Positions 11,590 through 23,469 are shown, counted from the stretch's first letter. The stretch: 64,000 bases of DNA from Cyathus striatus (GCA_025738555.1 JAOVFP010000012.1:868001-932000); one strand, 5' to 3'. Made by a program: numbers and translations. The notes: generated from the letters alone by a model not told the origin.

Positions 11590-12904
11590 CTAGATGTCGA
11601 AAAAAGTAACCAGTTGGTCTATGACTTCGTCCCGCGTCATAGTAATTGCTTCCAGAGCAGCAAGCGTACATTGAAGACTCATCGAGGGTGATACAGTAAC
11701 CGCGCTTCGAAGGTACAACATCATAATTTTTAGCCTCCCGAGGACGTCAGCTGAGTCGAATAAGAAGGATTCGTTGGCCATGCCAGCATCAAACCAAAGC
11801 TTTTCCCAAGTAGCGAGGCAATCAGCATGTGTAGAACAGCCGGTAGAGTGAAAAGGTAAAGGTCTAGTTCGCAAAGATTCCCATATTTTTAGTAAAGAGT
11901 GGTGTGCTGCCAAGAAGCGCATGCGTTGTTCGACGTTAAATGCAGGTGGGAAGATTGGAAAACTTGTAACGCGGTCACCGCAAGGACTTTGTTCGATAGC
12001 AATAAGCTGTTTGTAGTATGAGATTCCGATAAGTCGTCGTATTCCGTGCCTCTCTGCGACTTCGGTAATGACCTCTAAGGGCATGCTGGACCATAGCATG
12101 CGAGGGACCAATCGGTCGGTAACAAAATCAAGGAGGGGGATATGATTACATAGGCCAGCTATGTTGAGGACGCGAGCAAATAAATCCGGAGAAGCCTTGG
12201 ACAAAGGTCCCGCTGAATCTTGCGCTAACGAATATATTCGTTCAACCGCCCAGGCTTCGTAAGAAGCAAAACAGTATTTGTTTGCAATCTCGGCAATGTT
12301 CATGAGGCGGTCAAGTGATACAGAATATAAAGAATTATGAGCAGGACACAATTCGGTGGGCCTATCCCTAAGTTAGAGAAGACATCGCGTGCGAATAAGA
12401 AAGTTCTTACAGCGCGTAAAGTGCCCATAGGAGATCACGGAACCGCTCTACCGAGTCGGATAATGGAATTGCTGTATCATCGGAATTTCCATCATGAGAG
12501 TAGCAGGCTGGAAGGCTGAAAAGATCCCCAAAAGCAGAGGGCTCACGGAGGAGGAAACATCGGTGGACCTGTAGATCTCAGTGTCAATGATTCAGAGCAG
12601 CAAGGACGAAAATTAATTTTAGATAACCCCCCACCTTGAAAAGGGTATTTTCAACCCGAAATATACAAAATCCCCCCTCCGAAGCATCCTTATAATATTC
12701 TGAATCACGTATTATAAGTCCACCTGATGATGGGGTAGTGCAGGGATCGACATTGGCGAGACACGAGAGATTGACTTTGTGCGACTTAACCGGGACCGTG
12801 GGTGTGGCATTGGCGTTCTTGAGCAGGCGCTTTGATCCACGAAAGAGTATTCGCGACAGAAAGCGCAGCTTTTCTGCAGGATTGAAGATGTAAAAGTTAA
12901 CCAT
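11590..12904 (-). CDS. BTB/POZ domain protein (first of three tandem copies)
   Basis: Three exons, in coding order: 12904-12635, 12568-12411 and 12367-11590. The N-terminus leads into RDSEYYKD, FRVENTLFK and, after the intron, VHRCFLLREPSAFGDLF, the first half of a basidiomycete BTB/POZ fold. DSVERFRDLLWALYAL then closes the BTB fold. The 3' exon carries LDRLMNIAEIANKYCFASYEAW, the helical extension usual in this family, and a long helical C-terminal part. BTB domains make dimers and serve as adaptors, often for cullin-3 ubiquitin ligases; the partner here is unknown. The ATG at 12904 was chosen as the only in-frame start upstream. Two more divergent copies follow on the same strand. Confidence 0.82.
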
Positions 12905-13486
12905 CGAGGTTGTTGGGGACGTTGGGGGGCCTTTGTGAAAGAAAGGAGAGCGAGGGGAGGTTTTGTAGAGAACGCCTCCCTTCTCGCAGCACAGAATGCG
13001 CGTTATCTACATTCCATCGCACTTACATGAAGGAAACATGAAGAATACACGTGTATGAACTTTACGGCGCGTGCAGCATCATAATCAGTTCGAGATATCT
13101 CACAACTATTACAGATAACCAGAATATTGGCGAATCCTGAAATCTGGAAGCATCTTAAGCAAAGAGTTTGAGAAAAGAATTCAGCAAAGAATGAAGCGCA
13201 GAGTAAAGTATATAGAAGGAGTTGTTTGTGCAAACGGCTACTTCGCACAGAGATTAAGTTCAAGTTGAACTAGCGTGGCAATTAGCTCATTATTTGCTTT
13301 TGGCGTTAGAAATAAACAAAGTCAATACAGTTATCATTCGGTTCCACCTATGAACGCTCATGTGAACAAATGTGAATTCATAAAACGTGAAAACCTTGCA
13401 TTGAAGACAATTAAACTAGTAGTGTACGTACTATACACGCGGATCTTGGAAGATAAGAAGTGCTCGACGTATCATGAAAGGAAGTG
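12905..13486. other. intergenic, nothing supported
   Basis: Between two BTB genes on the minus strand. The 86-residue minus frame at 13003-13263 and the plus frame at 13275-13511 lack any recognisable motif. Confidence 0.35.
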
Positions 13487-14688
13487 TCATAGATCAAGAT
13501 CGAAATGGTGATGTAGATTGTCTACAATCACTTGCCGCTTCTTTGAAATAGAGGCGATTGCTCGCTCCCTACATTGAACAGTCATGCATACGCTGAGCAA
13601 CATATCAGCTTCTAAGGTCTGCTGTATGGACATCAGTCGAGAGAGGATATTGATATCCGAGGAAGGGTAGGCTCGTGAAGCTGCCACAGACCACCTCCTC
13701 CTCCAGGCCTCGATGCATTGTGAATGCAGCTCGGAGCACTCTTCCGACCGTGTAAACTCCGGGGCTGTGCGACGTAGATTCCACCAGTACGCTTGGAGAG
13801 AATAGTACCCACAATAGACATGCTTAATCTGCTTCGGGCTTAAGGGGCACTCGATATCAATGCGAAGAGATTTTGCTATGCGTGGTTCCATGAGGACCAA
13901 ATAGACGTAGTATGCATGAGTTAGCAGAGTTCGTAGGCCGCACGCGTCTGCGAGGAGGATGGCTGGGATAGGGGATACTTCTTGCCAGTGGATCCGCGTC
14001 ATCCATTTGTTCTGAATGGCAGTCGATAACTCTTTCTGGCGATATTTAATGGCGATATTAAGCATGCGAACGAAGGCTTCGGAAGGTGCGGAACGAAGAG
14101 GGGTATCGGTGTGGTGTGTTACAAACGCCAGTCCGTGAATTGCCCATGCCATGAGATGCCTGAGACGGTATCGATAAGATAGTTCGGCAATCGTGAGTAG
14201 ACGATCAAGGGTCAAGCTTTTGAGACTCAGAGAAGGGCTAGTGGAGTAGTAGAAGCATTCGTGAATGTGTAGCCAAGAACAAACGAGTGTCAGACATACT
14301 ACGTGAAGTGCGCCCACAGCAAGGTCTTGAATTGGTCAACGGTGGGACCCTCCAACACAGCTGGATCATCGAGCAAAATACCTCTATTATGCTGAAAAAT
14401 AGCTTCTCTAATCTCGATTGGCATTTGCTCGAAGAAAGAATATGGCAACTGAGAGGGTTAGTCAGGGTGTATGCATGACATATACTATTGAAAATACATT
14501 ACCTTGAAGACGATATCCTGAATCTTCACCACTCTTAAGGAGTTAGGCCTCATGTCATCTGCCTTTCGCGCCTCTAGCGCAAGATGCTGAGATCTCGGAG
14601 ACTCTTTCGACTTCATGACTTTAGGTTTCTGGACGGGTGGGTGTATGGAAGACGATTCGGAGAGAGAAACTTCGGAAGCCACAGCCAT
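13487..14688 (-). CDS. divergent BTB/POZ-like protein (second copy)
   Basis: Exons in coding order: 14688-14503, 14448-14300 and 14237-13487. The model mirrors the neighbouring BTB genes: an N-terminal polar leader, a strand ending VKIQDIVFK exactly at the intron, a middle exon ending in DQFKTLLWAHFTY, then LDRLLTIAELSYRYRLRHLMAWA and a helical C-terminus. The BTB core is reduced: the usual H-R dipeptide after FK is missing (FKLPYSFFEQM instead of FKVHR), and the segment is shorter. It may no longer fold as a typical BTB. Splice phases (0, then 2) are the same as in the first copy, which supports tandem duplication and later divergence. Function is unknown. Confidence 0.68.
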
Positions 14689-15420
14689 CGTAGGAAGCTT
14701 TGATTATGATAGAGAAGGAAGATGCAGCTCAGCTTGTTCCGCATCATACTCCAGAGCCCTCTAATAAGAGTGGCGAACAAAAACAAGAGGTACCAAAACA
14801 AGCGGACCTTTGAAGGCATAGGCGTCAAGACGTCAAGGATTTGTGCCGCTCCAAAGGCTGTTAGTTGGCATGGTGGTTATAGTTTTTGTATACCATCTCC
14901 AGGCAGCTACTTTTAGAAGGACTATAATTGTTACGAAAGAGCAGTGCGAGATGTGGTGTCGATCCTGACGTTGACAGAGACGCGTTTGTTACGACGAGCG
15001 AGTGAGAACAAAAACAAATGTGACAGTCACACTTACAACCTCCGCTTAACAACGGACTTCAGCCTTACTTAGCTTCAACAACAACCATTTCATTTGTTTC
15101 GTCTTACCGTCATGCCATTCATAAGAAGCTTTGGCGCTCGGTTATTACTGTAGGAATCACAAAAAGGTTTAAAACAGGATTCGGTCGTTGACAGGTACTG
15201 TCATATGCTATGGATACAGAATAACTAGTACATACACACTAATAAATCAAAGAATAGGGCTTCGCGGACATCTATATCGAAAAAGAACAACACCTCAGTT
15301 AAGTTACTTTAATACGACAAGTGAGTGTATCAATCAACTCAATCAAAAGAAAATCCACCACTACTAGTTCCTCCTATATACCCGTTGTGCAGGCAGAATT
15401 TAATGAAACGCTCGAACCTA
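14689..15420. other. intergenic, nothing supported
   Basis: No coding path is seen between the second and third BTB genes. Short overlapping frames on both strands near 14720-15050 have no family features. Confidence 0.35.
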
Positions 15421-15569
15421 GCGATGACTCGGAGTCAGACTCATCTTCATCAGAGGTGTGGTGATTTCCAATTCCTCAGGAGAGCGACAAGTGAAATCTA
15501 GTTATGACTCAGAGTCAGACTCAACTTCGTAGAAGTTACCGTTCCCCATTTCTTCAGTGAAATGACAAG
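15421..15569. repeat. duplicated 3' tail of the third BTB gene
   Basis: The segment 15501-15569 (the last codons of the BTB gene, encoding FTEEMGNGNFYEVESDSES) has a diverged copy at 15421-15491, immediately downstream of the stop codon. The two copies agree over most of about 70 bases, including the ends GACTC[GA]GAGTCAGACTCA and GCGACAAG/ATGACAAG. Confidence 0.75.
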
Positions 15570-16838
15570 GTCCTAGGAAATATTCCGCGATACCATATCT
15601 GAAGTAAGCCCACATGTTCTTTAGCTGTTCCTTGCACTCCGCACAGCAAGACATGTTCATCTTGTCGATACGATATCTTTTGTCAATGGCTTCGAATAAG
15701 CGTTGGAAATCGAGGAACTGGATGTCTTCATCAACTGAGCTCGAACGCGCCACTCTGAAGGCAACTTTGGACCAATGCCTCCACTCTCTTTCACACGCTT
15801 TGCGCTGCTTCTTGTCGCTCGTACTGTCTGTGTGGCACCCAAATGCCAGCATCTGTTTCCTTATTCTTCTCCAAAGAGAACTGAGACTCCGGTATCCTTG
15901 AAGAAAACAGATCCTGCGCTCCATACTGTGTCTGGTGTCACCGAGGATAAATACCGCAGGATCTGGATTTTCAGTGGCTTTCGCGGACATGCGAAGAAGC
16001 TCTTCGTAGTAGAGCTGGCCTGCGAAGTCGCGATAATCATGTCGCTCTGCGAAGTCCAGTGCTTGATTAACGTTGTACCCTTCATCTTGGAGGCGATCGA
16101 GCCAGGCTAATTGAGCGTACTCGACTATGTAAGGGTATGTTTCACGACTATGGGCGGCAAGACGCAACAGAAGTTCCAGAGTCTGCAGAGGGCACGAATT
16201 AAATAACGTATTTCTCTTAAAAGGGTCTTCTTTAACGTGTCTGTTAAGAAGTGACAGCGCCCAATGTTCTATGGAGGCAAACACGTATTTGTTGGCCATC
16301 TTTGCTACGGCAATGAGGAAACTAAAGTGGTTCGTATGGCGTTCGCTCTGTGCTAGAATTTCTGCCGGACTAAGATACAGTTTCAGGAATAGTATGAACT
16401 GGAAATGTGTAACTCAACGTACGTCGCGTATATCACGCGCAACAAGGACGCGACTTCGATCACCTTGTCTTGTAGTACGAGGGCATGTTCATCTGAAATG
16501 GTTTGAGGATATGGTTTCTCTGTCGATGACGTTCGGTTGAATAAATTTTTGAAGAAGGTATCTTCACGAGAGAGCTGGGAGCGATGTACCTACGATATGG
16601 TGGCACGTCAGAACTTATAAAGTACGTTTGTTCGATGGAGGGTATTCACTTTGAAACATGTATTCTTTGCACGTAGGATGATGTCTCCATCTTCAAAATA
16701 ATATATCTTGTGATGAACTGGGGTATCACAGACGCGTTTAGGAAGAGGTATAATGGGTCTCAGTCTATAGGTAACATCTGCGTGCTTCCTGAACCTCGCA
16801 GGTGTGCTGTCGAGGTACGTAGAAACAATTCCTGGCAT
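15502..16838 (-). CDS. BTB/POZ domain protein (third copy)
   Basis: Exons in coding order: 16838-16650, 16589-16423 and 16369-15502. The start MPGIVSTYLDS leads to YYFEDGDIILRAKNTCFK, the intron, then VHRSQLSREDTFFKNLFNR, giving the DGD..FKVHR pattern typical of fungal BTB proteins. The middle exon ends with VIEVASLLRVIYAT. The last exon has the family extension (FLIAVAKMANKYVFASIEHWAL), a helical part, and a short cysteine pair (NMSCCAECKEQLKN) near the C-terminus. The tail ends in an acidic/serine run. Splice phases match the two copies downstream. Role unknown; an adaptor role is inferred from the fold. Confidence 0.8.
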
Positions 16839-17111
16839 GTTGTAATCTAGATTGTCAAGTCACTGAAAAATAGGCAAATGGGGGGAAGGTACGTGAGGGT
16901 ATATGTTACAGTTTACAAGTGAAGTGGGGGTATCCATGAACCATGTTCTGCAGTTTAAGTAGCATGAAGTTCGCCAATGCGCATGTTCAAGAGAGTTTCC
17001 TAATTTGGAACGTCCCATTATGTGATTGTCGTTCAAATCGGGTAGTGGCACGTGCCTTCTGAAAACTCTAACGTCCATCATCCCCCTCCACTCCATCCAT
17101 CTACTGAAAAA

Positions 17112-18528
17112 ATGGTAAGTCCTAGCCTCTACTTATCCTCAAAGGCGCAACTAATACTTTTCGCAGAGGCCAATTCTTTTACAAGGTTAGCAGGAAGCGC
17201 TGCATTTGGAAACCAAGAACATTTGGCTTATTGTTGGCGGCAACTCTTTTTTATCTAGGTCACGAACGCTCGCTTACCCAGATCAAGTTTAACGCAGAGG
17301 GAGACCTTCTTTTTTCATGTTCGAAGGATCATGTCATAAACGTCTGGTATTCGCATAATGGAGAACGATTAGGAACATACGATGGGAACAACGGAACGGT
17401 GTGGACGGTAGATGTGGATCGTGCGTTACAATTTTTATCTATACTGTTCTCAGATGCTTATGCGTCTATCCTTGCAGCTGAATCAACATTCATGGTTTCT
17501 GGATCGGCAGACAACACCTTACGTCTGTGGTCAGTTGCAACGGGCAAGTGCCTGTTCACTTGGGAGTTCCCTACGGCTGTGAAGCGTGTAGCGTTCAACG
17601 GAGATGGAACTCAGGTGGTGTGTATCACCGAGCAACGTATGGGTCATCAGTGCGCTATTCGAGTGTTTAAAATCAATCGGGATGGTGATGGGACAAATCG
17701 TGCGTTTTCCAGCTGCGTTTTTTGCGGACTTTGAGGACTGACTTGGTTGGATGCTGCAGAGTCGAAGGAGCCGCTGTACATGTTCAACCCTATCGGATCA
17801 AAAGCGACTGTGTGCGCATTCACTCTTACCCCCAACGTTATCATCACTGGTCACGAATCTGGGAAGGTTGCTCTCTTCAACGTCAAGAGTGGAGAAGAGA
17901 TCGAAAACAATGAGCGAGCGCACGGCGATGTTGTTACCGACCTTCAACTCAGCAAGGACTGGACATACTGTGTTACTAGCAGCAAGGACAAGTCTGCCCG
18001 GGTATGTTGTGTTCTACTCTTTCCCTAAAAATCTCGTCGATGGCTTAACGGATAACATAAAGATACACGACACCAAAAACCTCATGGTTATCAAGACCTA
18101 CACCACCGAAACACCTCTCAACAGCGCAGCTCTTGCTCCCAACCGTCCATACGTGAGTATCCTCCATTGACGGTTTACGGGTAGCTCTCATTCTGACGCC
18201 AATATTACAGGTTCTCCTTGGCGGTGGTCAAGAAGCCATGAGTGTCACGACTACATCTTTGCGACAGGGTAAATTCGAGACACGTTTTTGGCACAAGGTG
18301 TTTGAAGAAGAGGTTGGGCGAGTGAAGGGTCACTTTGGTCCTATTAACACGTAAGTGCTCCTTCTACCTCCTTCGTTTGTGTTGCTAATATCATCGCGCA
18401 GTATTGCGATGCATCCGGCAGGTACAGCGTACGCCTCTGGTGGAGAGGATGGGTTTGTTCGTGTGCATCACTTCGACGACTCGTACTTCAAAGCCAAACC
18501 GTACGGTGACTTAGATATTGCTGACTGA
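17112..18528 (+). CDS. TIF34: eukaryotic translation initiation factor 3 subunit i
   Basis: Eight exons: 17112-17114, 17167-17185, 17259-17420, 17478-17699, 17760-18001, 18063-18152, 18211-18350 and 18402-18528. The product starts [19 protein letters not shown], the near-invariant eIF3i N-terminus, and shows WD40 blades ([45 protein letters not shown]). NSAALAP and GQEAM also match the family. eIF3i is a seven-bladed propeller in the eIF3 complex that joins the 40S ribosome and promotes start-codon scanning. The first coding exon is just the ATG, followed at once by a GTAAGT donor. All junctions keep frame. Length (about 334 residues) is normal for the family. Confidence 0.95.
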
Positions 18529-18789
18529 ATGTTTGTATGTTTGTATCTTGTTCGATTATAGCGTCAAAATTACATTGTTTGATGGAGGAGCTCTTATGTT
18601 TGTTGAACTCGCAAGGTCCCCTATTTCTACTGGAATCAATTGCTGATCACATTTTGTGCCTTTTTTATTTGGGGGTGGATATTTTAATTGCAGTCTACAC
18701 TTTCCTTCCCCCCATTCAGATATACAATTCAAACCTGATAATACTTATAGCTGATTTCATCTTTTTTCTCTTTCTTCCTCACACTCGTC

Positions 18790-19827
18790 ATGTACAAAGT
18801 ACTTTCATTCATATTGTTACTTCAAGTAGTGGCTTTGAAAGCTGCTCCAGCTACCTATGATAGTACCAGTGTAAGTTTTGCAACTGATTTGTGATTCAGG
18901 ATACTGACTGAAGGTTGCAGGAGCGTATTAACTGCAATAGCAGTGTAGGTTTCTGGATTGATTTACAATGACTGATGCTTACTGGGAGGCTGCAGACGTA
19001 TGTTACCACACCCACCACATCTATTGAAGGAACTACAACTATCAGCACTGTAAGTTTTTGAATTAATCTGTGATCACAACTTCTGATTAAATTTGCAGGG
19101 TGAAGGCTCCATCACTACATCTATCACTTCCACTTCCACTTCTGACACTCTCACTACCTACATTTCCTCTACTGTCTCTACCTCTTCCCCTGTCTCTACC
19201 TCTTCCCCTGTCTCTACCTCTTCCCCTGCCTCTACCTCATCTCCCGTCTCTATCTCATCCCCTATCTCTACCTCATCCTCTGTCGAGTCTACCTCTTCCA
19301 CTGCCACTGTCTCTTTCACATCTACTTCAAATCCTCCCATTTCCAGCACCACTTCTTCAACCACTCTATCTTCAACTATTTCTTCTTCACCAAATCCGCT
19401 GACTGTTACTCAGACTGTCACAGTTACAGCTCCCTGTGATGTAGGTTTCTAAATTTGTTTGCATTTGCAAATACTGATTGAAATTATATAGGCTGTTTCC
19501 GCTAGTACTTCAACTTCCACCAGTTCTACTGTTAGTGGTAGTACATCGACTGTCACTGGCACATCGATCACCTCTGGCACTTCCACTAGCACTGTGTCCA
19601 CTTCAACCTTCACTGGGACTTCAACGTCTGCTACTTCTACTGTTAGTGATACATTGACTGTCACCAATGAATCAACCACCTCTGGCACTTCCACTAGCAC
19701 TGCATCGAGTCCATCAACCCTTACTAGTCCAGCAAGCACCAGTAGCATAACCGACACTTCCACCAGCACTACATTGAGTGCCTCAACCATTGATACTACT
19801 TCATTTATCGCAATTGATCCATTTTAA
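18790..19827 (+). CDS. secreted Ser/Thr-rich protein
   Basis: Five exons, all joined in phase 0: 18790-18870, 18921-18944, 18996-19049, 19099-19440 and 19492-19827. The product has about 278 residues. It begins MYKVLSFILLLQVVALKAAP, a good signal peptide with a cleavage site near A-P-A. The mature part is dominated by S, T, P and V, with many TSSPVS-type repeats in exon 4 and GTSTST-type repeats in exon 5. This suggests a heavily O-glycosylated cell-wall or secreted mucin-like protein. A GPI-anchor signal is not present; the C-terminus is FIAIDPF. No enzymatic domain is visible. The introns resemble each other, which points to growth by exon duplication. Confidence 0.75.
19185..19270 (+). repeat. 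18 bp coding repeat in the Ser/Thr-rich protein
   Basis: Several tandem copies of an 18 base unit of the type GTCTCTACCTCTTCCCCT, encoding VSTSSP, with drift toward later copies. Confidence 0.8.
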
Positions 19828-20004
19828 TGGCTTCGGAAACGAGGGAATAGTGCGTCGTTTCTTATCCATGATCACACGTCCGAGAGCTAAATACATTAAA
19901 CCAATAATTACAGACTGTCGAGCAAGTTAAAATTAGCAGAATTACGCAAATTCGTAGAAAATAGCTTAAAATCTCGTATTACAAAATGATAATTGTTTAA
20001 CTTG

Positions 20005-20710
20005 CTAACCCTCGGGTTTCCGAACTTCATCCACTTGAATTCCTCGAAAGTCATTCCACTGAGTACGGACATAACGAGCACTCCCGCGGTCAAACCATGT
20101 TTCTGTGACTTTCATTCTGAGCACAACCTTCATGCTGCCAGCGATGTAGTACTCTGATCTTTTCATGACATCGATATCTGCTCCGCTCCCCGCTCACCGA
20201 ACCTCGAGCAAGGAATTTATCATCCTGCAGAGTCGTGCATCACATCTCCGAAGGCCAGCGAATATCGAAGAAAGAGTGCTCGTGCAGGGACGTCTGAGTT
20301 GTGTGTGATAATTGTAGGGAGGCATATTTTGGTGACTAGCGCACACACGTACCTGTGTAGAGTCCCTTGATTATCGCCATGATCGTTCTAAAGTTATCGT
20401 GAAAAGCTAAGGGATGAGCAGAGCGAGGGAGAGCAACGAGCCGCACAGGCCGCGCACCTGTTGGATTGTTAGGAATCACCGGGATGCCATTCCCAAGATA
20501 ACATGGTCGACCCATTAAGTCGGTTGAGACTGCACGCGTTGTGGTGTCTGCAGTGACCAGATTTGCATGATTTCCGTTTTCGAATTCATCATAGGGTACT
20601 TTACACCAACCGCCGGATCTGATTCTCCTACAGACCGCGAGTTTACCTTGGCTTCGCACCGCGGGGAAAACGGCCTCTGATTCTGAACAACCAGCCATCA
20701 TTATAATCAT
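20005..20710 (-). CDS. two-exon protein of unknown function
   Basis: Exons in coding order: 20710-20353 and 20177-20005, joined by a 175 base GT..AG intron that keeps frame; about 176 residues. Exon 1 contains GGWCKVPYDEFENG and LVALPRSAHPLAFHDNFR; exon 2 contains RSEYYIAGSMKVVLRMKVTE and ends VDEVRKPEG. Composition and the clean phase match argue for a real gene. I do not recognise a family. Several ATG codons lie close together at the start (20710, 20701, 20698), so the exact start is unsure, and an upstream exon cannot be excluded. Confidence 0.5.
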
Positions 20711-21158
20711 CCACACATCACTGCAAGTCCGACCTATTTTCGTCGCTTACAACCTCAAAAGTTCGATCTCGAACCTCTCCCCCGCTCGAGTTCGGCTTCG
20801 GAACACGAACCGATGATGTTTCTCCCTTCAGAACAGTCGAATCGCATTGCCTCCCTTCCTTGTTTTGCGCCCATCTGGTCCGACCTGAGCTGATTCCTGA
20901 GCTGGTTGTTACCCCTTCTGCTCGAGCCGAGTGTCCCTTTTCCTATAACCGTATTCTTACTTCCCTGCTTGGAACCTATGAAGGGCCCTATAAAGCGACG
21001 GGGAGGATCGCCTCTCCTAGACCGAATTTCATATCCATCCATTCGCCACTCCCCACCGGCTAGGGTCGCACCGTCCCCGAAACACTATATATCCCTCCCA
21101 TCTTAACCTGAAACCCATTGCTCGTTATTCCCCCCCGCTTTTCACTAGTATTAGCACA
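20711..21158. promoter_or_regulatory. divergent promoter region
   Basis: It separates the minus-strand unknown from the plus-strand NTF2-like gene. A TATATAT box lies at 21086-21092, about 70 bases before the ATG at 21159. Overlapping frames on both strands (20755-21106) look like chance. Confidence 0.4.
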
Positions 21159-21769
21159 ATGCCAGCAGTACCTAGCACACAGGCTCTTCTCAACACCACC
21201 ACCAGCTTCTTCACTTCATTATCGACCAACACTTCCCCACTAGCACTATTATCATACTTCTCGGCGGTTATTCCACCTCGGATCCAGCATTGTCCCAGCA
21301 CCTGCCCACATCCATCTGCGTCTCTCCTTTATGGCGCCAACGCTGTACGATCATATTTCGACCTTGTTGCAACGCATTGGGTTCGCACCGCTATGTCCTT
21401 GACTTCCATGACCCCTGATCCCGACCTCAACAAACGACGCGTACATGTAAGGGGAAGCGTTCAATGGATGTGGCGCGGCAGCGGCCGACGATGGACCGAA
21501 GACTTTTCCTGCTTGGTCGAGTTCGACGAAGGAATGAAGATTATCGCGTTCCTCATTAAAACCGAAAGCGCGCCCGAGACGTGCGTCATGCGCGCTGTTG
21601 ACAGAGACATGACGGGTGAGAAGAATTCATGTGCTACAAGTGGCAAGACGATTACCGGACCAGCTCCTAAAATTGGCGCAATGCAGTCAAGTGTATCGTC
21701 GGTGAGTAGTATTGGTCCCTTCCGTACCACTAAGCTTATTAATTGATTATAATCTTTCCGTAGCTGTAA
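21159..21769 (+). CDS. NTF2/SnoaL-like fold protein (tentative)
   Basis: Exon 1 (21159-21701) covers almost the whole protein; a GTGAGT..TAG intron leads to a last exon (21764-21769) that adds one residue and the stop. About 182 residues. Features: a helical N-terminal part (LLNTTTSFFTSLS), a GANAVRSYFDLVATHW helix, and paired strands (VHVRGSVQWMWRGSGRRWTE, then CLVEFDEGMKIIAFLI). That helix-then-sheet order resembles NTF2/SnoaL-like proteins of fungi. The fold call is from pattern only. The C-terminal 40 residues are polar and probably flexible. No catalytic residues can be assigned. Confidence 0.6.
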
Positions 21770-22745
21770 CAACATCCGTGATGGGTGTTCTTTATTCATT
21801 GCAACCTTTTCCTTTTCGGTGCCTGGTTTCTTACGAGCCCCTGATGTTACAATCCATATACCCAACGACTCAACAATGCGGGATACTATCTCTCCATCGG
21901 CAAACAATCGTCCCTCCCCAATTCCCATTGCTATACCCTTTCCTGTACAAAGCAATTCAGGCCTTGTTCTTTTTTTTTTGTCGCTTTCTTGTTGCATTGT
22001 TAGCAATAACGTTGCATCCATCTCCGTATGCATCACCTCCTCTAATCGTCATCAAACTCTGTGGTCCTTGTAATCTATCCATCTACGTGTAGTTGCCTTC
22101 TCCCTGGGGCTCTGGTAATCTTACTGGCCTCCGATCAGTCTCCTGGCGTGGTCCCCGTGCCACCTCAACTGGGTCTAAATTCGGTGATGCACCATCTCCG
22201 TACCTCTTCCCCATGCCCGACCTTCCACTCCTGGTATTTACGATACACGCACGTATCTAGGAGGTATCACAATCTCTCATAAATGTGATAGACGCCGCCA
22301 CCAACATGGCGCTCATCTTTGTCACACATCCGGCGAGTGGAACGCGCTGGGAGTAGCCAGGAGAAAGTCCATCACGAGGCGTTGCCGTTCCCCACACGTT
22401 GGCATTATCGGAAATCCCGATGTCCCCTGCCGATCTTATCATTATCCTTTTTACACACGTCCATACTTCCGACTCGAAACTCAATTCCATCTCCATTACC
22501 CCATATGCTTAATAGCTATGGCTATAGCTTATGTTCTGTTCCATACGACGAGCTTGTATATAAAACGGATATACGCGGGATGTTTGCGAAGCTCTATAAT
22601 TTTAGCTCGAATGGAAACAGAAGCAAAGTTCACAGCTCACTGACGCGCATTCATGTCAAGCCGACGCGTTGACTGGCCTTCTATGGAAATTGGCAACCTT
22701 CATTCCGGAGTCTATTTTTAATGCATCTATGCTATCTTTACCAAG
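21770..22745. other. intergenic, nothing firmly supported
   Basis: No convincing coding path. A 191-residue minus frame (21461-22036) overlaps the NTF2-like gene in antisense and is a shadow. A TATATAAAA box is present near 22557-22565. Confidence 0.35.
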
Positions 22746-23027
22746 ATGGACTTCGCGCAGGGATTGGAGGGACGATGGAGGGCGATAAGCGGACGCGAAC
22801 CTCTCTGTCGAAAATGCTGGAAGGAATATAGATTTTGCACTGGGGTTTTTTCGGAGATTGGTGGGCTGCGGCACGGTCCCTTGGGAATGCGGAGAAGTTT
22901 GGCAGAAGTGGTTGGGGTGATTGTACTTGGAAGGTCCGAGAGCTCAGTGTCCTTAGAAGGATTGGATTGCGATGAGTGGGGGAAGATGTTCGATTTCGAG
23001 CCTGAACTTCGGCACTGGCTTCAATAA
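22746..23027 (+). CDS. possible small ORF, unknown
   Basis: An ATG-started frame of 93 residues, about 180 bases after a TATATAAAA box. It has a cysteine pair (LCRKCWKEYRFC) and ends ELRHWLQ. No family is recognised and the opposite strand is also open across most of it. It may be a last exon, a remnant or chance. Confidence 0.22.
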   Translation: MDFAQGLEGRWRAISGREPLCRKCWKEYRFCTGVFSEIGGLRHGPLGMRRSLAEVVGVIVLGRSESSVSLEGLDCDEWGKMFDFEPELRHWLQ

Positions 23028-23469
23028 GCAGTTCGAAGGATGAACCATGCGACGATGGCAGGGATGGAAGTTCCAAAGCTGTACAGTATACCCGCTAACT
23101 CATTATCTTGTCTTTTCTATCGTGTCGTAAATTCAAGTGTACTAAGTAGTTGTATTTGACATAGCATTATCTTTCAGTTAATCTAAGCACTTTAATTGTA
23201 TTTTGCTAGCACTTGTCAGAGCGAGCTTCAGCATCTGGAGGACTTTCGTCGCGAGCGGCGAGCCGCAGTGTCACATGAAAAATAGATATTCCTATCTTTT
23301 AAATGGGCGGGTATGGCATGGAATATATTGGAACAGTTAATAACAGTCTTCAACTTCTACAGAAAGGGGTAAGTTACCATGACCGAAGAAGCAAACAAGT
23401 AAAGCCAGAAAAATTATGTGACTACGCCGCAGTGACAACCTCTGTCTGTGTGACGCATTCTGTCTTCCA

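Noticed and set aside
21461..22036. A 191-residue minus-strand frame
   Set aside because: It overlaps the NTF2-like gene in antisense, has no motif and crosses that gene's intron.
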